Source of the DNA: Liolophura sinensis
Lineage: Eukaryota > Mollusca > Polyplacophora > Chitonida > Chitonidae
Assembly: GCF_032854445.1 (NCBI RefSeq)
Contig: NC_088300.1
Span: 19,881,608 to 19,945,607, forward strand
Direction of reading: 5' to 3'
Length of the DNA: 64,000 nucleotides
Position 1 is the first letter of the stretch. The number at the start of each line of letters is the position of its first letter. A model generated the notes under the pieces. It was given only the letters and a program-made list of their open reading frames with translations, searched no databases and was not told where the DNA came from. This document shows, in pieces, positions 47,401 through 61,718 of this stretch. Position numbers and translations under genes: made by a program.

Positions 47401-50400
47401 TACCAGTTGGAATTGTACTTATATTAAGACTCTGATTCATGCATGAACACTGTAGAGAAAAAGGTAATCAATTAGTAATTAATTTATCAAATTTTTCAAG
47501 TTCAAAGTGATACTATGCCAAGACTGTTGTAAAATTTTGTTTTTTAAAACCTGAATCATGGCTTTTTTGTGTCAACTTACAAAATACATAAATGCACAAA
47601 TAACCGGCACATTCACTGGTACAGCCTCCGTACGATGCAATTAAAACTAAAGCTTACTTTAATGCATTATATCACCATAAAAGAATTATCCATTATACAA
47701 TACTTTAACCAAGGACAAAAAGATACATGCAATTGGCCATGCTTTTGTTTCCACTTAGGCAAAGTGCACTTTGTCTGGCTCATTGTAACACGCGAAGAAA
47801 TTTCAAGTGTGTACATGTTCTTAGTACGCACTTAATGCTCTGAAGTCTGACTGCTTCGGCCAGCAGATGGCACATGGATATCGCGCTTTTACACAATAAT
47901 GTAAAACGTTCCAAGAGCACTTACATGTAGTTCATGTTACAAAGTAATGGACAATCTTAGTCTTTCTAGACATACACAAGAAACACAACATAAATCCACA
48001 TGATCATAAATTATCAACACTTTCAACATTTGATCAAATTAATAGTTGAAAATCTACAGAACAGTGTACAGTTTTTTCATTAAGTTGGCAAGGAAAATAC
48101 ATCCACATGCTAAACACTCACTAACATGTTGGCTACATGTAACTGAGGTATGGTGTGGTTTTCTCTTTGCTTTACCAGGTTTCCTCTTGGTTCTGCCTGA
48201 TTTTGTCCACTCATTTTATATTAAAGGCTTGCTGTACAATTTAGTCATTTCCCTACCATATTCATTTCCCTTCCATCATCAGCCCTGCTCCATGCAGCTA
48301 TCTTACTCTATTAATGATGAATCCAATTGCCATGGTAACACGTTATAGAAAATATAGACACTTCAAATGTTATTTCAAGGCATAAAATTCTGTCCAAACC
48401 TTTCAATGACAAGTTTTAACACACAATCCAATCACTACATATAAATAAGCATACAATTATACAGAGTATATCTTATTCTAATGTAACAATACTCAATGAA
48501 CATTCCCTCCATTGACACAGACCATCCACAATCAAAGAAACTTCAAAGGCACAATTGTATCCTTAAATTCAATGTGTGTCTAGATACTAGACAGTCATCT
48601 TAACATCAACGAGGAATCACTGTTCCAATGGTCAACTCTGACAACAGAAAAGAAAGAAGAATGCAAGCAAAAATAGCTAATGACAGCAACATTACATGCA
48701 TATAGGTTTGCTCTGATCCTTGGTCAGATTTGCATATACGTGTTGTGTCTGTGAAGAGATACATTGCAGAGTGGGTTAGGCTAGCTACCCTTGGGCACAT
48801 GTATCAGCCATGTCCTCCTTGACCCAGAGTCAGACAGTGACCCTTGGTCACATCTGTCCACTACAGCTACATGTACCCTCCACACCACTGTCTTCAGGGT
48901 ATTGTCACAGCTCTCCTGTCAGCCACTCTCTGTCTCCACAATACCACATTGTCTTCATTTCCACAGGTTACCATGGAAACTATGCCAAGATTCTGATCTA
49001 TAACCAGTTCATATTTTACACCAGTCTGATATTGCTGTCTATTACATGTACATACAGTTTATACCTATATGTATTGTGCTCAGTTTAATACGGAGCTAAC
49101 GCCATCTAGAGACTAGATAATACACATGTTTACATCTACAATGCTCTACACATGGGTTTGTCTTAGCTCCACACCTACATGTACATGGACAGTATCACAG
49201 CTTACATGTCCACAGTTTAAAACTGAAAACATGGTTGATAAAACTCAGGAAAATGATACATGATTGATAAATCCTCTTTGTACACGACTATAAGATACTC
49301 AAACAATGGAATCAAGCAAGCCAAGATGGAGCCATTGCACGTCTTTGTTGTTTTGTCATTATACAGGTAAAGCTGAATAAAGCTCAATGGTTTCTGACCT
49401 ACGGATCAGCAGCAGGTACATGTGGCATTACACTCAGCACTGCCCGAACATTCCACTCCACATTCACACCTTCAGACCTAACAGCAATACATGAGTATAA
49501 GACAATCGGACTTTAACCACATATGTAGGTTATGGCAGATGAAATGCTGGCAAAATTAGGCAGGTGTCATGCTTACCTGGAATCTCACCTGGTGATTAGA
49601 AAGAGAGAGGAGGTGACAGGCGGGGAGAGAAGTACAGGCAGTGACACTAGCTGCTGCTGACGTGACGTGTCACCTTGATGTGCTGTCTAACCCCCTGCTC
49701 TAGGTGTTCAGTTGTTACAGTATGCGAGTGCCATGCGCATCAAGATATGACAGCTAATCTGGCAGTCCGCTGTATTTGACAGGAGCCCGTGACCGGTCAC
49801 GCCGCAGCCAGGCGACGCCAATGGTCACTAGCAGCGCGCAGCCTCAACAAGTGGTAGACATCATGTCTGCCGGACACTTTAACGTTGTCTTGCTGGCCGT
49901 GCTCTGCCGACGTGCGGCTACACGATGTCCTCTGTTTTCCTAATCCCACAATGATCAGTCTCGTTACATGGCTCTGGTGCCAATATGCTATATTAATAAA
50001 TTGTGTAAATGGTAATTTGGGCTGTGGTCGCCTCACACCAGTCGCTGCTGGGCCGTCACCACGTTTAATAATAACCGTCCTGGATCAATATCTGTGAGCC
50101 AACACGACACAGTAGAGGCTGGGCCCGTGAAGAGATGGGCTGTACCAGGGGTGATCAGCAAAGTAAGACTGCCTATCTGCATGCTGTGGACAGGGGGGGC
50201 TCATCAGACACTGAATCACCGTCACATACATGTACTGCACGGCGACAACAGACAGTTATATTACACAAAAGATCGACAATCTGTGTTCAACCAACCCCCA
50301 CCCCCCAAACCCAACCCCAACATGTAAGCACAGCATACATCTAAGCATGGTGTTAGCCACATTTCCTCCATCCGGCCTTTTGACAGGCAAATTTTAATTT

Positions 50401-53400
50401 GGGCTGGCTAAAAATGAGTTAACCTAGAACAACCCGAGAAAAACAGAAAACTAAAATAAATGTATCTTGGACTGGAACTTTCAAAATCCTAGGCTATAGC
50501 AAGTCAATGACGCAGTAGATCATTCATTTCCACATCTTATTACATCTCAATAGCGCTCACCTCTGAAACACCATACCCTCCATCATCAGTTAACTACTTG
50601 TGAAATTCGTGATGTTAAACATGCTTAGAGATGCACATCATAAAGCCGATACACAGAATGTAGAGACAAGTTACTGTACAGTACAAGTCAGTACAGAAAA
50701 GTTACCAAGCCAAGTAACAAAATGTATAAGATCCCACTGATTTGAAAAGTATAAGACAGATGAATCTTAGGACTATGTGTTACACTTGGAAGTCATGGTC
50801 CACATCTACTTGTACATGTAACGGGAGTGGATTACTCAAATCCTACGTGATCAGCTTATATACAATACATCTGGGCAAATTACACTCAACTTCCTGGCAA
50901 ATTCCTTCTCGACAACCCTTTTTTTCCTTAAAAATGACTGCCTACGAGGAAAGATCATTTACGATAAAAATGCATTCACGCAGTTTCGTGAAAGTAAACC
51001 CTGATTTCTTTGCTGTTTTTAATTCCATGGAATATTTCCAACGATTCAGCTCACATGTGTTCTGATTCAACTTCAACACTTAACATTATTGGATGCAGAA
51101 AAAAAGATGACAGATTTCATCACGCAACCAAGAATTGCTTTATTATGTGCACTTCGGACTTTCCTTAATGGAATCAGATAGTGTGCGTAAAGGTTTGCAC
51201 TGGATTGCACTGACCTGTATTAGACAGGCCGATGCATCTTGTCACACCAATTGTTCCAGGAAATGGTTAGATCTCTGTCTCTCTGACCTAATAACCCACA
51301 TATCACCTGCTGTAGGTTAGCTATACAGTCGAGTGTCTGGGTGACCTATTACACAGGTTCACAAGACACTCCTGTCACAACTACGAAAGACCCACTGACG
51401 TGGACAGGGCTGGGATTTGAAAGAGCAGAGGTTAATATATCTCAGAATACATGCATGTGCATTACTTTAAGTGGGTAAAGCCCCTAAGCAAGGGACATTT
51501 CAGGACAAGTCGTCTGAACTTTAATGGTGTATTAACTACAGTTCGATAACTTAAATGACAAAATTATTCTGTTATTTCTGTTACTTTAATGGCCTTTTCA
51601 TCACAAAGAGTTTCAGAAGAAATCTCACATAAAATTTTGTTATGCTGAACTCTTAAGCTCTTTTCATCACAAAGTTTCACAGGAAATCTGATGTAAATTG
51701 CTGTTATCTTAGCTGATTACATCCTGATTACCATGATTACCCTAAATGAACAAAAATCTGCCCCAAATACAGAGGTAAAGAAATGTCACAAAATATTATT
51801 TTCGGTGCTGAAACCTACAGCTCTCTAGTAGAATATTATCCCATGTTCCAAGCAAAACACCTTTCTAAAATCAAAAGAACTCTCAGAATCAGGAAAAATG
51901 GGCAAGTTAATCATGGACGAAATTTACACATGTATGGACATTTAGGGAACTAATGCCCTCAATGGAACATTCAACAAAGTTTCATATGAAATCTGACACA
52001 AAATTCTATAATCCTTAATTACTTAATATACATTTACATGTAACCGGTATATCATCCAGGGAACGAAATATTACAGATAAGATATACCTGGTCACAATAT
52101 ATGGTTATACTACAAAATTTCTGAACAGGATTAGTGAGACATGTCAACCATGGAAGACCTACAAATGAACAACTCCCTCAACACTAAAAGTTCTCCAACG
52201 CAACCTACATGTACCTCATACCTGATACACATCCACTAGTTCCTGATTTCTACAGAACAGCTTTCTATGCTCTAATTAGCCTTACAGAATCGTCAATCCG
52301 AGAGTGTTACTAATCAGATACTGTTCTTTAGAGCCAAGCTTTGCATACATATGAACACATAATTTCTGAACATCCAGAGTTTTTTTAAATCAGTTTCAAT
52401 ATAACAGTAAATGGGGTTGTCTATCTGCAACATGAATGACACCAGTTGAATATTTGGTTGTGATTATCTCAGTTATAGAGACATCCGGCTTCTGTTCCAG
52501 CAATATACGTGGGAATGTCTGCAAGCAGCCTTTGGATTATTTTTCAGTTTAAGCCTGGTTTCCTCAAACCATAATGCTGTCTGCCGTCTTGTACCAGGAT
52601 ATTAGTTTCCCCCAATAAAGCTTTAGGCAATGAAATATTAATACTGAGTGGCATGGTCGAACCAGTGGAAAACTTTGACAATTCTGACATAATGATCCTA
52701 TCGGTCCCTTTCATTAAGTCCTATATTTACATATCAGTGTTTTGAACCTCCTCTGCTTTTATAGGCATGTATCTATTTGGATTGGTGTTTCAACCCTTGA
52801 TCAAGAATTAGTCAGGTACAGGTTTGTAAGTGGAGAATTTCTGTGCTATTCAGGTAAGACACATGTATACTACAATAATGGACTGCACCGAACATGATAT
52901 GTCTGGTTGTTTCTGTGGAGTACAACCCCCAATGTTCTACAAACAGATCACACCAAGATGTTCAATACTGAGATAGGAGAGATCTTGTGGAGGTTGGGGG
53001 CAAACACTGTGAGTGTCTGGTGAAGAGGTGGTACGGTAGGGGTAATGGTCATGGAGGGGTGCTGTAGCTGTTGGAGTGATGCTCTGGAGGATCCCATAGA
53101 GCCCACTCTCCAATTATAATTCCTGCCAAGGAGGAGTCCCTGATGACGCAGCTCTCTCCTTGCACCCATCCCCTTGACGACACTATGTCGCCCATCTTCA
53201 CAGCGCTTCCTCGCACCCCTCAGTGCCACCATTCAGGTCTGTCACGTACAGTGGCTACGTGCAGCAAACACCTTGAAGCCGTTCCTATGCCACAAGTCAC
53301 TGTCGACCAGGGAGGCCATTCGAACTGTGGAAGAGTTAATATTCTTCGGCTTTATGCCGGCCTGCCATCAGCTGTATTTGTTTTAATCTGAACTGCTGTA

Positions 53401-54240
53401 AAAGTGACGCGGCTGTGTGGCTGAGGTGCCGGATCATTGGCTGGCCGGTTGAGTTAATGCGAGGCTTTTGTGGGACTGGCTGTGCTCAGTGGGGAAAAAT
53501 TCCCCCTATAAATAGCCCCAAAGAGTTCAGCAGGTTTGAAAATATCAGAGGTCAAGTGATTGATATTGTGATGCAAGCTTTTGGTGCTGTGAAGTCAGGA
53601 CAGGCTGTGTCAAGGGTTAGCATCCCATCAGGATGGGGCAGCAATGCGTAACAATGCACATGGGCTGGTTTTCGCAAAGCCATCATCAGTCAATTCAGCA
53701 GAAAGCTACAGGCAAATTGGCAGATTAATCGTTCAGCCACTGAAATCATATTTCTCTCCTTATAAGGTGTACATAGAATATGGTTGAACCATTCACCCAT
53801 GCTTCAGTTGAGGAATTTTTTTTTAACTACAGACGCAGACTTAAACCACTGCTTGGAGGATAAGATTTACTAACATTATAATACAGCCATTTACAAGAAA
53901 CAATAATGTTTGTGCAGTAGCTAGGTACATGTATAAGACATAGATATGATGGGAGAAAGAAACCATCTGGAAGAAACTCAAGGACATGCATATCTGCATG
54001 TACCTGCATCCCATAAACAAAATAAAAAGACAATAGAAAGACTAAAAATAGAACAGACTAATTGTGAAATGTTTCAGTTCAAAAAGTACCAAATGAATGC
54101 AACTGAACTCACTGCGACTATGCCTTTATAAAAAATCTACTAGTAGGGCCTACTCAGTATGAGACAAAAAACTGACATGCACACATAGCTTGTGAGCTCT
54201 TAAGTACCTTATTTCTACAACCTTACGATAGTTATGACAT

Positions 54241-54496
54241 ATTTATTTATTGGGTTGGTGTTTTACGCTGTACTCAAGAATGTTTCACTTATGCGATGGC
54301 GGCCAGCATTATGGAGAAAACCGGAAGAGCCCGGGGGAAACCCACGACCATCCGCAGGTTGCTAAAGGCCTTCCCACATACACCGGATAGAAAGCCAGCA
54401 TGAGCTGGACTTGAACTCACACTGACCGCATTGATGAGAGACTTTCTGGTTACTGCACCATGCTGGTGTGCTAACCCTATGGGCCACGGAGGTCCC
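54241..54496 (-). mobile_element. tRNA-derived SINE type 1, near full length
   Basis: Left end ATTTATTTATTGGGTTGGTG and TTTTACGCTGTACTCAAGAAT, core CGGGGGAAACCCACGACCATC, B box GACTTGAACTCACAC and head GGGCCACGGAGGTCCC at right. No target-site duplication recognised. It is one of the better-kept copies and useful for building a consensus. Confidence 0.82.
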
Positions 54497-55608
54497 TCTT
54501 GCCTATTTAAGGGCAACTTATCTAGCTTCATCTTCTGTTTATTTTTATGGCAACAATTTATCTTATTTGGGATTATCAACATCAAGATTTCACAGAGACA
54601 GAGAGATGTAAAAGATCACTTTGTAAACATGCAAAATAGAAATATGGTAAGCACACAATAATTTCTAAAGTACTTGTTATTAAGTTAAATGCATGTAAGA
54701 TTTAAGAGCCATAATTTTACAAATATAATATGTGAATCTTGGCCTTGATTTATCACTCGTCATGATAAAGTAATCTGTCAAGATTTAAACAGTCAAGTCC
54801 AAGGATGGTAAAGTGTAAGGAAAACATCAGATTACACAAGACCTTTATAAATTTAAGCAATATTTTCCCAGTTGAAATAATTCCATGTAATTTATCGCCA
54901 ACTTTCATTAGCAAGAAAACCAAGACTTGAAGCAGAAGAAAATATTTTTGTTTATTATTATGTACATGTACCTAATTCATATTTAATCTGTTTTCATTTC
55001 CCATACCATCTTCTCTTTTTTATTTTTTGGCAATACGCTGGAAATATTTTTGACTCTCAAAGAAGCCAAACACTGCTAAAAATTAGGTCAAAAGTTTTTT
55101 GACTAGTATCAAGAGAAAAATAGCTCCATCTGTGAACAATATACCCAGATTTTCTAGTCAAATGAGACTTGACTCCGGAAAGACAGGCAACATGGAGGCA
55201 AATGTGTGCAACTCTCAGGAATTAAACTCAGATGATGTTTGTTTCCAATTTTTTTTTTTTTTTTGGTTTTCAAACTAACGCCCACTGTGCGTGGCCCAGC
55301 ACTCTTATAACAGCTACTACAATTACGCATTTTGATTGTTTATGGGATTATTGTTTAGCACATTATGCATCAATTACTTTGCACATTTCATGCAGCTTTA
55401 GCAAACCTTCATGAATTTCTTTTCAACAGGACCAGAGATATGAAAGTACAACAGTTGTGTGAATAAAGCTAAGTAATATGTATGAATTAATATATCTGTA
55501 GGACTAAAAAAGCCAAAGGACTCATGTTTCTGCAAAATTCCATTTATTTCGTCCATTCTGAGACACAGTGGCAGTGAAGTTGATAGGTCTGATCTGCATC
55601 TCTGATGC

Positions 55609-55638
55609 AAAAAAGAAAAAAAAAAAAAAAAAAAAAAA
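55609..55638. repeat. Interrupted poly-A tract
   Basis: About thirty bases, all A apart from one G. The flanking sequence does not match the SINE types found elsewhere in the window. Confidence 0.85.
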
Positions 55639-56563
55639 TCCGAAAGGGCGCAGTAATTTCACTATCAATGTGTCCAGGGGACGCACCGATCTTCCCCCTT
55701 GTAAGGCCACAATGTGAACAACAAATCATTACTGAAATCATAGAAGTAAACAAACTGAACCTTAAAGTAAAAAATATCCATGAACCGACAGGGTCAAATT
55801 TGCTAGTTCATATTTACAGATACTATAGGTACATTTTATTTTGTGTCACTATTATTAAATGTTGCTGACTTGCAAAACTTACACCTTTTTCCCCGTCAAC
55901 CATGACATTTCCCAATTGACTTGTACATTGTCTGGAAATTTACATATACTGACTATAAATGTAAGTGGCAAGGTATGAGTGGCACCAAGTGAACAATGCC
56001 AAATTATTGAGATCTTTGTGGAAATTTACCAATAGTGTTTAGGAGGCCAAAGAACACCACAAATGAGACACACCAGAGTATGCAGAAAAAATATTAAAAC
56101 AAGACCTGTTTGGAAATTCACTGTGTTCACCTCTTGTTGAACACTGTAAATGTGATAACTCACATACAAACTATCCCTAAGCGATTGACGTGTATTATTT
56201 ATAAACTATAATATCATAAATACAAAACTGTTGTCTAGAAATATTTCGAACTGCAAAACATTGTATAAGGGTTTGAAATCAACCAATTTCTGGATTTCAC
56301 ATCCAACGATAAATCCTAATCTCAAATTTGAAGAAAAAATTTATCAGTATGAAGAATGAACAACTGAAAATTTTCTGGTCTAGGTAGCAATCAAGTCATC
56401 TATTCAGTCACCATCCTTCATAGTTTCGGAACAGAACTTTTTTCTTGATATGGCCTTGACAGGGCATCTTTCAGGCACAGAAGAAATCTCACATTCACAG
56501 TTCAGTTTCAGTCCTCACCTATCCAATTAATTACCGTATTATAATGATAAAATCACACACAAG

Positions 56564-56760
56564 TTTATTTATTTTTTTATTTATTTATTTATTTGATTGG
56601 TGTTTTACGCCGTACTCAAGAATGTTTCACTTATACGACGGCGGACAGCATTATGGTGGGTGGAAACTGAGCAGAGTCCGGGGGAAACCCAGGACCATCC
56701 GCAGGTTGCTAACAGACCTTCCCATGTACGACCGGAGAGGACACAAGTTTAACTCCAAAG
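56564..56760 (-). mobile_element. tRNA-derived SINE type 1, head degraded
   Basis: Begins with a long ATTT run (56564-56595), then GATTGGTGTTTTACGCCGTAC, ATACGACGGCGGACAGC and GGGGGAAACCCAGGACCATCC, to ACCGGAGAGGACACAAGTTT. Past about 56760 only a faint head (TTTGGCCACCTGCGAGTCC) is seen, to about 56830. Confidence 0.75.
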
Positions 56761-59418
56761 AAAAAAAGTTTTATTCGAGATCCACTTATTCTGCAGGGAA
56801 CCCACTCATTTGGCCACCTGCGAGTCCTAGCGACTCACTTATAGTTAAACATGGGAAATTGAAAACCTATCAACATCACTTCAGTAGTGACAAAAATACT
56901 GATAGTTATGCACATTAGGTTGATTAACATACTAAGTAATGCAAATAAATCTGAAACAGGCATATGAACAGTGTATGAGAGCAAATGGTGATCTCTGCAA
57001 AAGTTCCCGAAATTTCCTGTCAAAATCTTCACATATATATGCCCCGAAATCAATAAGGAGTAAAATGTAGTATACCACATGTATGCTTGTCACCAACAGA
57101 ATTTCTTCACCATACAACAAATAACATGTATTTATTTATGACAATACCAAATCAGATCTATAAATCCATAAATCAAAATTTGCACTGAAAATGGCTGCAA
57201 CTGGGAACATTAAAATGTAATAATGTTTAAGGGTTAGTGGAAGCAATTCTGGATTGTCGAGACTTCTACATGTAACAAAGTACATTAGGTGGTAATGCTG
57301 CAGTTCCTATAGTTCTATCTCCCCCTGTTTGACTAGCCCTGGTTTACGTGTAATTCATCGATGCATTATCACTACAACACATTGTCCCCTGTGGCAGAAG
57401 CAAAAAGAGCATCTGAGTTGAGATAGGAGTAAGTAGCCTCTGGACTCAACTCCCCAAGGGCAGGACATTAAAACAGATACACATGAACTCACAGTATACC
57501 ACTCTACATCATGATAATTACACTAATGTATCTGTCTCTCAAAGCTCACAACTGGATATATACATATCAATATTTACAACTGATCCCCCATCGTATTTCA
57601 TCACAGAAGATTACCACAGTGCAAATATGTGCACTTAGATGTAATGTTGCATTTTCACAAGAGTATGTGTAGTACAGAGCATCAATCAAATAATTATCAG
57701 ACAAATTCAACAGGCAATATAAGCACTCTAGATATTAATGATACATGTATTCAACTTTCACTCTTCACAGTATATATACTACAAGGCACAAAATGTCTGA
57801 TCTTCTCAGCTCTTTGTAGTGATGACTTCAACATATATTTAGGTCATCCAATATGATTCAAAGGTGTGAAATGTATTCACTTCCATTCAGAAACATTACA
57901 ACATAACATGGAAAGCAATAGGTTATACCAATCATTTCTCTTCTGAAATCAGGATTATTTGCAGGATTCAAAGATGACCTGGGTTGAATTTGAGGTCATC
58001 ATTTTTATTTCCAGCTTTTTAAAAATGAGTGAATGGTCATACATTTTGATCCCTTCACCAAAAATGACAATTATGGACAAGGGAAACGTATTGTAAGCGA
58101 TTCAAGTTTCAGGAGTCAGACGAATGGTGTGTCCATGGATTTATTGTCCAGGTCCTTATGTTATTTGTCATCTTCATCAGTATTATGACCATCAAGATTC
58201 CATCTACACCCTGGCCTACACACATGTACCCGGCGTTTGAGCTTGCTATGCTATATATACATGTATTTATTACTTACATTTATCTTTCTCGGTAGACAGG
58301 TAAACTAAGCTCACGCATACATATACATCTACACTTCTGCTTCATTATAACACACTTCACTTCAACACATGATACAGTATAACATGGTCACAGATGTCTT
58401 CCCAATGTTTCACACATTTGTTGTAGCATACACCTGTACATACTTTCGACATACTTTGCAATCCCAGGCATGGATATCATACAAATATTAAATGAAAAGC
58501 TAGATATTTAGCTAATATGGTTGACAGTTAACCTCCAGTATTACACTATTCATGTTTCTACATTAGCCAATATGTCACAGGCTGTCAGCAGCTAACAAAC
58601 TTAATACAACATACTTCATTTATAACGCGGTAGGGTAGATCTGTCCCCTAACGAGAGAGGTGTATTTCACATGTACATGATATGCTTAGTCTGACTAAAA
58701 TGGCTGAAGAAAATGGGGTTGAGCTAAGGCTCAAGATAGAACCACTACACCTTTCCATGTACCTAACAACCATACTGACATAAAGCCATAGCATGTGTCA
58801 CTGTATCAAAGTGCCACATCACTGGCTGCAAGAGCATTTATCTCTTGTCTGTAATAATATATACTGGTGCTTGGTGGTTTCTGGGACAGTATTTCCAAGC
58901 AGAGCAGAAACTGATTGGTTGAGTTCTGGGTGGAGGATTTGATACCTACAGACACACAGGAAATGAAAGATGTCCCATTTGAAAGCGAAAAGCATGAAAC
59001 ACAGATAGCAATTTTACTGTGCTAAATTGGTCAAGGTACATGTACAACTTGAAGCACTTTGATTATTAATGAAGTGGGATTTTGTATATAGTTAATGATC
59101 TACATGTAGCTCCAGCCAAGCTGAACCCAGTACATGACTTCAGCATGGGCATGAGAGTCACTGTATAGCAGTTACTGGCCACTGGGCACTGAGATGTTAC
59201 TGAGATGGGTGTTATCAGGCTCTCTCTTTCCATCAAATATTAATGGGCAGAGGAATAAGATGAGACAGATCTCTACACATCAGCAAAGCCCTAGGCCACA
59301 GCTAAAATCACAGATCACCATCTAAGGAATATCCCTGCTATAAATATCCTCTGTGCTAGCAGCCAGGGTTGGCCATAAAATCACAAGTCAACTGCTGATG
59401 TAGTCATGTTAGCTATAC

Positions 59419-60899
59419 CATGTCAGAACAAGGGCTTACACCCCACGTCTACAGTCATATCAGAACCAGGGCCTAGACCAAATATCTACATGTAGTCATG
59501 TCAGAACCACAGCTTAGATCACACATTTACAGTCATGTCAGAAGCACAGCTTTACACCAAATACCTACTGTCATGTCAGACAACATGTTACACCACACAT
59601 CCATCTTCAGTCATGTCAGAACACATATGAGACAACCCATCTATAGTCATATCAGAAAAACATATCAGACAACCCATCTTTAGTCAGTCAGAACCACATA
59701 TCAGACAACCCATCTATAGTGTTGTCAGAACCACATGAGACAACCCATCTATAGTCATGTCAGAACCACATATCAGACAACCCGTCTATAGTGTTGTCAG
59801 AACCACATGAGACAACCCGTCTATAGTCATGTCAGAACCACATATGAGACAACCTATTTATAGTCATGTCAGAACCACATATGAGACAACTCGTCTTTAG
59901 TCTTGTCAGAACCACATATCAGACAACCCATCTATAGTCATGTCAGAACCACATATCAGACAACCCATCTATAGTCATGTCAGAACCACATATCAGACAA
60001 CCCATCTATAGTCATATCAGAAAAACATATCAGACAACCCATCTTTAGTCAGTCAGAACCACATATCAGACAACCCGTCTATAGTGTTGTCAGAACCACA
60101 TGAGACAACCCATCTATAGTCATGTCAGAACCACATATGAGACAACCTATTTATAGTCATGTCAGGACCACATATGAGACAACTCGTCTTTAGTCTTGTC
60201 AGAACCACATATCAGACAACCCATCCATAGTCATGTCAGAACCACATGAGACAACCCGTCTATAGTCATGTCAGAACCACATGAGACAACCTGTCTACAG
60301 TCACGTCAGAACCACAGCTTGAATCAAACATCTACAGTCATGTCAGTACCCCATGTTACACCACACATCTACAGTCATGTCAGTAAAGCTTGTTACACCA
60401 CACATCTACAGCCATGTCAGTAAAGCATGTTACACAACACATCTACAGTCATGTCAGTACCCCATGTTACACCACATATCTACAGTCATGTCAGTACCCC
60501 ATGTTACACCACACATCTACAGTCATGTCAGTACCCCATGTTACACCACACATCTACAGTCATGTCAGTACCCCATGTTACACTACACATCTACAGTCAT
60601 GTCAGTACCCCATGTTACACCACATATCTACAGTCATGTCAGTACCCCATGTTACACCACACATCTACAGTCATGTCAGTACCCCATGTTACACCACACA
60701 TCTACAGTCATGTCAGTACCCCATGTTACACCACACATCTACAGTCATGTCAGTAAAGCATGTTACACCACACATCTACAGGCATGTCAGTACCCCATGT
60801 TACACCACACATCTACAGTCATGTCAGTAAAGCATGTTACACCACACATCTACAGTCATGTCAGTAAAGCATGTTACGCCACCCGTCTACAATCATATA
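59419..60899. repeat. 37-bp minisatellite with two subfamilies, about 40 copies
   Basis: Left part (to about 60300): CATGTCAGAACCACATATCA + GACAACCCATCTATAGT. Right part (about 60340-60890): CATGTCAGTACCCCATGTTA + CACCACACATCTACAGT. Both are 37 bp and alignable base for base, so they are one family. Variant units (AGTGTTGTCAG; AGTCAGTCAG; CACATGAGACAAC) are a few bases shorter. The open frames on the + strand (up to 197 codons) follow from stop-free units and are not genes. Confidence 0.93.
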
Positions 60900-61718
60900 T
60901 ACTCTGTATATGTACCTCCTTCTACAAAAGAGGTCTGAAATACTGATGCTCTTACTGTTGGAGGACCCGTGGTGACAATGAGCTGTTGCGATGTTTGTGT
61001 GGCAGTCTGACGTTCATGGAAGGCAATCATGGGAAAGTTCACTGGGAACACACGAAAGGTCGATAGTTTACCCTGTGTACTTCTCCAATAAACTTTACAA
61101 ATCTTCTCCATCCACTTTACAAATTGCGACTATGGTCTTAAACAACAATTATATAAAGATGTATGTATACATGCGTGTTTAACATGGTACTTTACCACCA
61201 GGCATGACACCCAACCCAGTCACGTTATACTGTCACTGGGCTAAACAGTCATGTTTCCTTGCTCTAACCTCTAAGAGCCGAGCGCCAAGCGAGGTAGCAG
61301 CCAGTCCCATTTTTAAAGTCTTTGTTATGACCCAACCCCAGTTTGATCTTCCTGGGGTTTCTCGGCTTTGAGGCAGACCCCATAACCACTGAAGCAGTCT
61401 CAATCATATAAATAAATGAATGACTGAAGACTTCGCACATACCTCAGCAATACATTTTTACCTGTACATCACTTCTTAGACCTAAGGAAGACAAAACACT
61501 TTCTACCCGATATAAAATGTTACGTGCTAAAGAAAAAAAAATGTAAAAGCACCATCTACTCTAACAGTATGCATGGTTTTATTTATTCCTTTGTAGGATA
61601 ATTATGCAAGTTAGAAATTATTCAATATCATAGTCCTTACAGGGATGTATGTACATGTCCATTTATGCTAATTGCTTACTCTGTATCAGTGAATATTTCA
61701 CTCGTTTCAGACACTCAA
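60900..61718. other. Spacer between two minisatellites
   Basis: Unique AT-rich sequence with a degraded SINE type 2 (61275-61400). No coding evidence. Confidence 0.5.
61275..61400 (-). mobile_element. SINE type 2, diverged head and body fragment
   Basis: GAGCGCCAAGCGAGGTAGCA, TTTTTAAAGTCTTTGTTATGACCC-like and CAGTTTGATCTTCCTGG match the right half of the type-2 copy at 35252-35603 (ATGCCAAGCGAGGAAG, TTTTAAAGTCTTAGGTGTGACTC, AATTGATCCTGG). The tail domain is missing. Confidence 0.6.

Larger units (their letters stand above)
42246..59418. other. Large non-coding region (likely Dispatched 5' intron or flank)
   Basis: No exon could be supported on either strand. Contents are SINEs at 44211-44466, 54241-54496 and 56564-56760, a poly-A tract at 55609-55638, poly-T at about 55249-55264, and scattered ACATGTACATGT words. 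Two patches are locally richer in G+C and CpG (about 49600-50110 and 52930-53300). They could be promoters or first exons but show no recognisable coding sequence. The short open frames here are isolated and lack splice partners. Confidence 0.5.

Noticed and set aside
52930-53300. Possible N-terminal Dispatched exon on the minus strand
   Set aside because: It has a donor-like GTGTGA and a Pro/His-rich translation, but the two open frames leave phase 0 or 1, while the exon at 37118-37213 needs an incoming phase of 2.
60353-60946. 197-codon open frame on the plus strand
   Set aside because: Product of the stop-free 37-bp repeat. Overlapping frames are also open and there is no start context or splice support.
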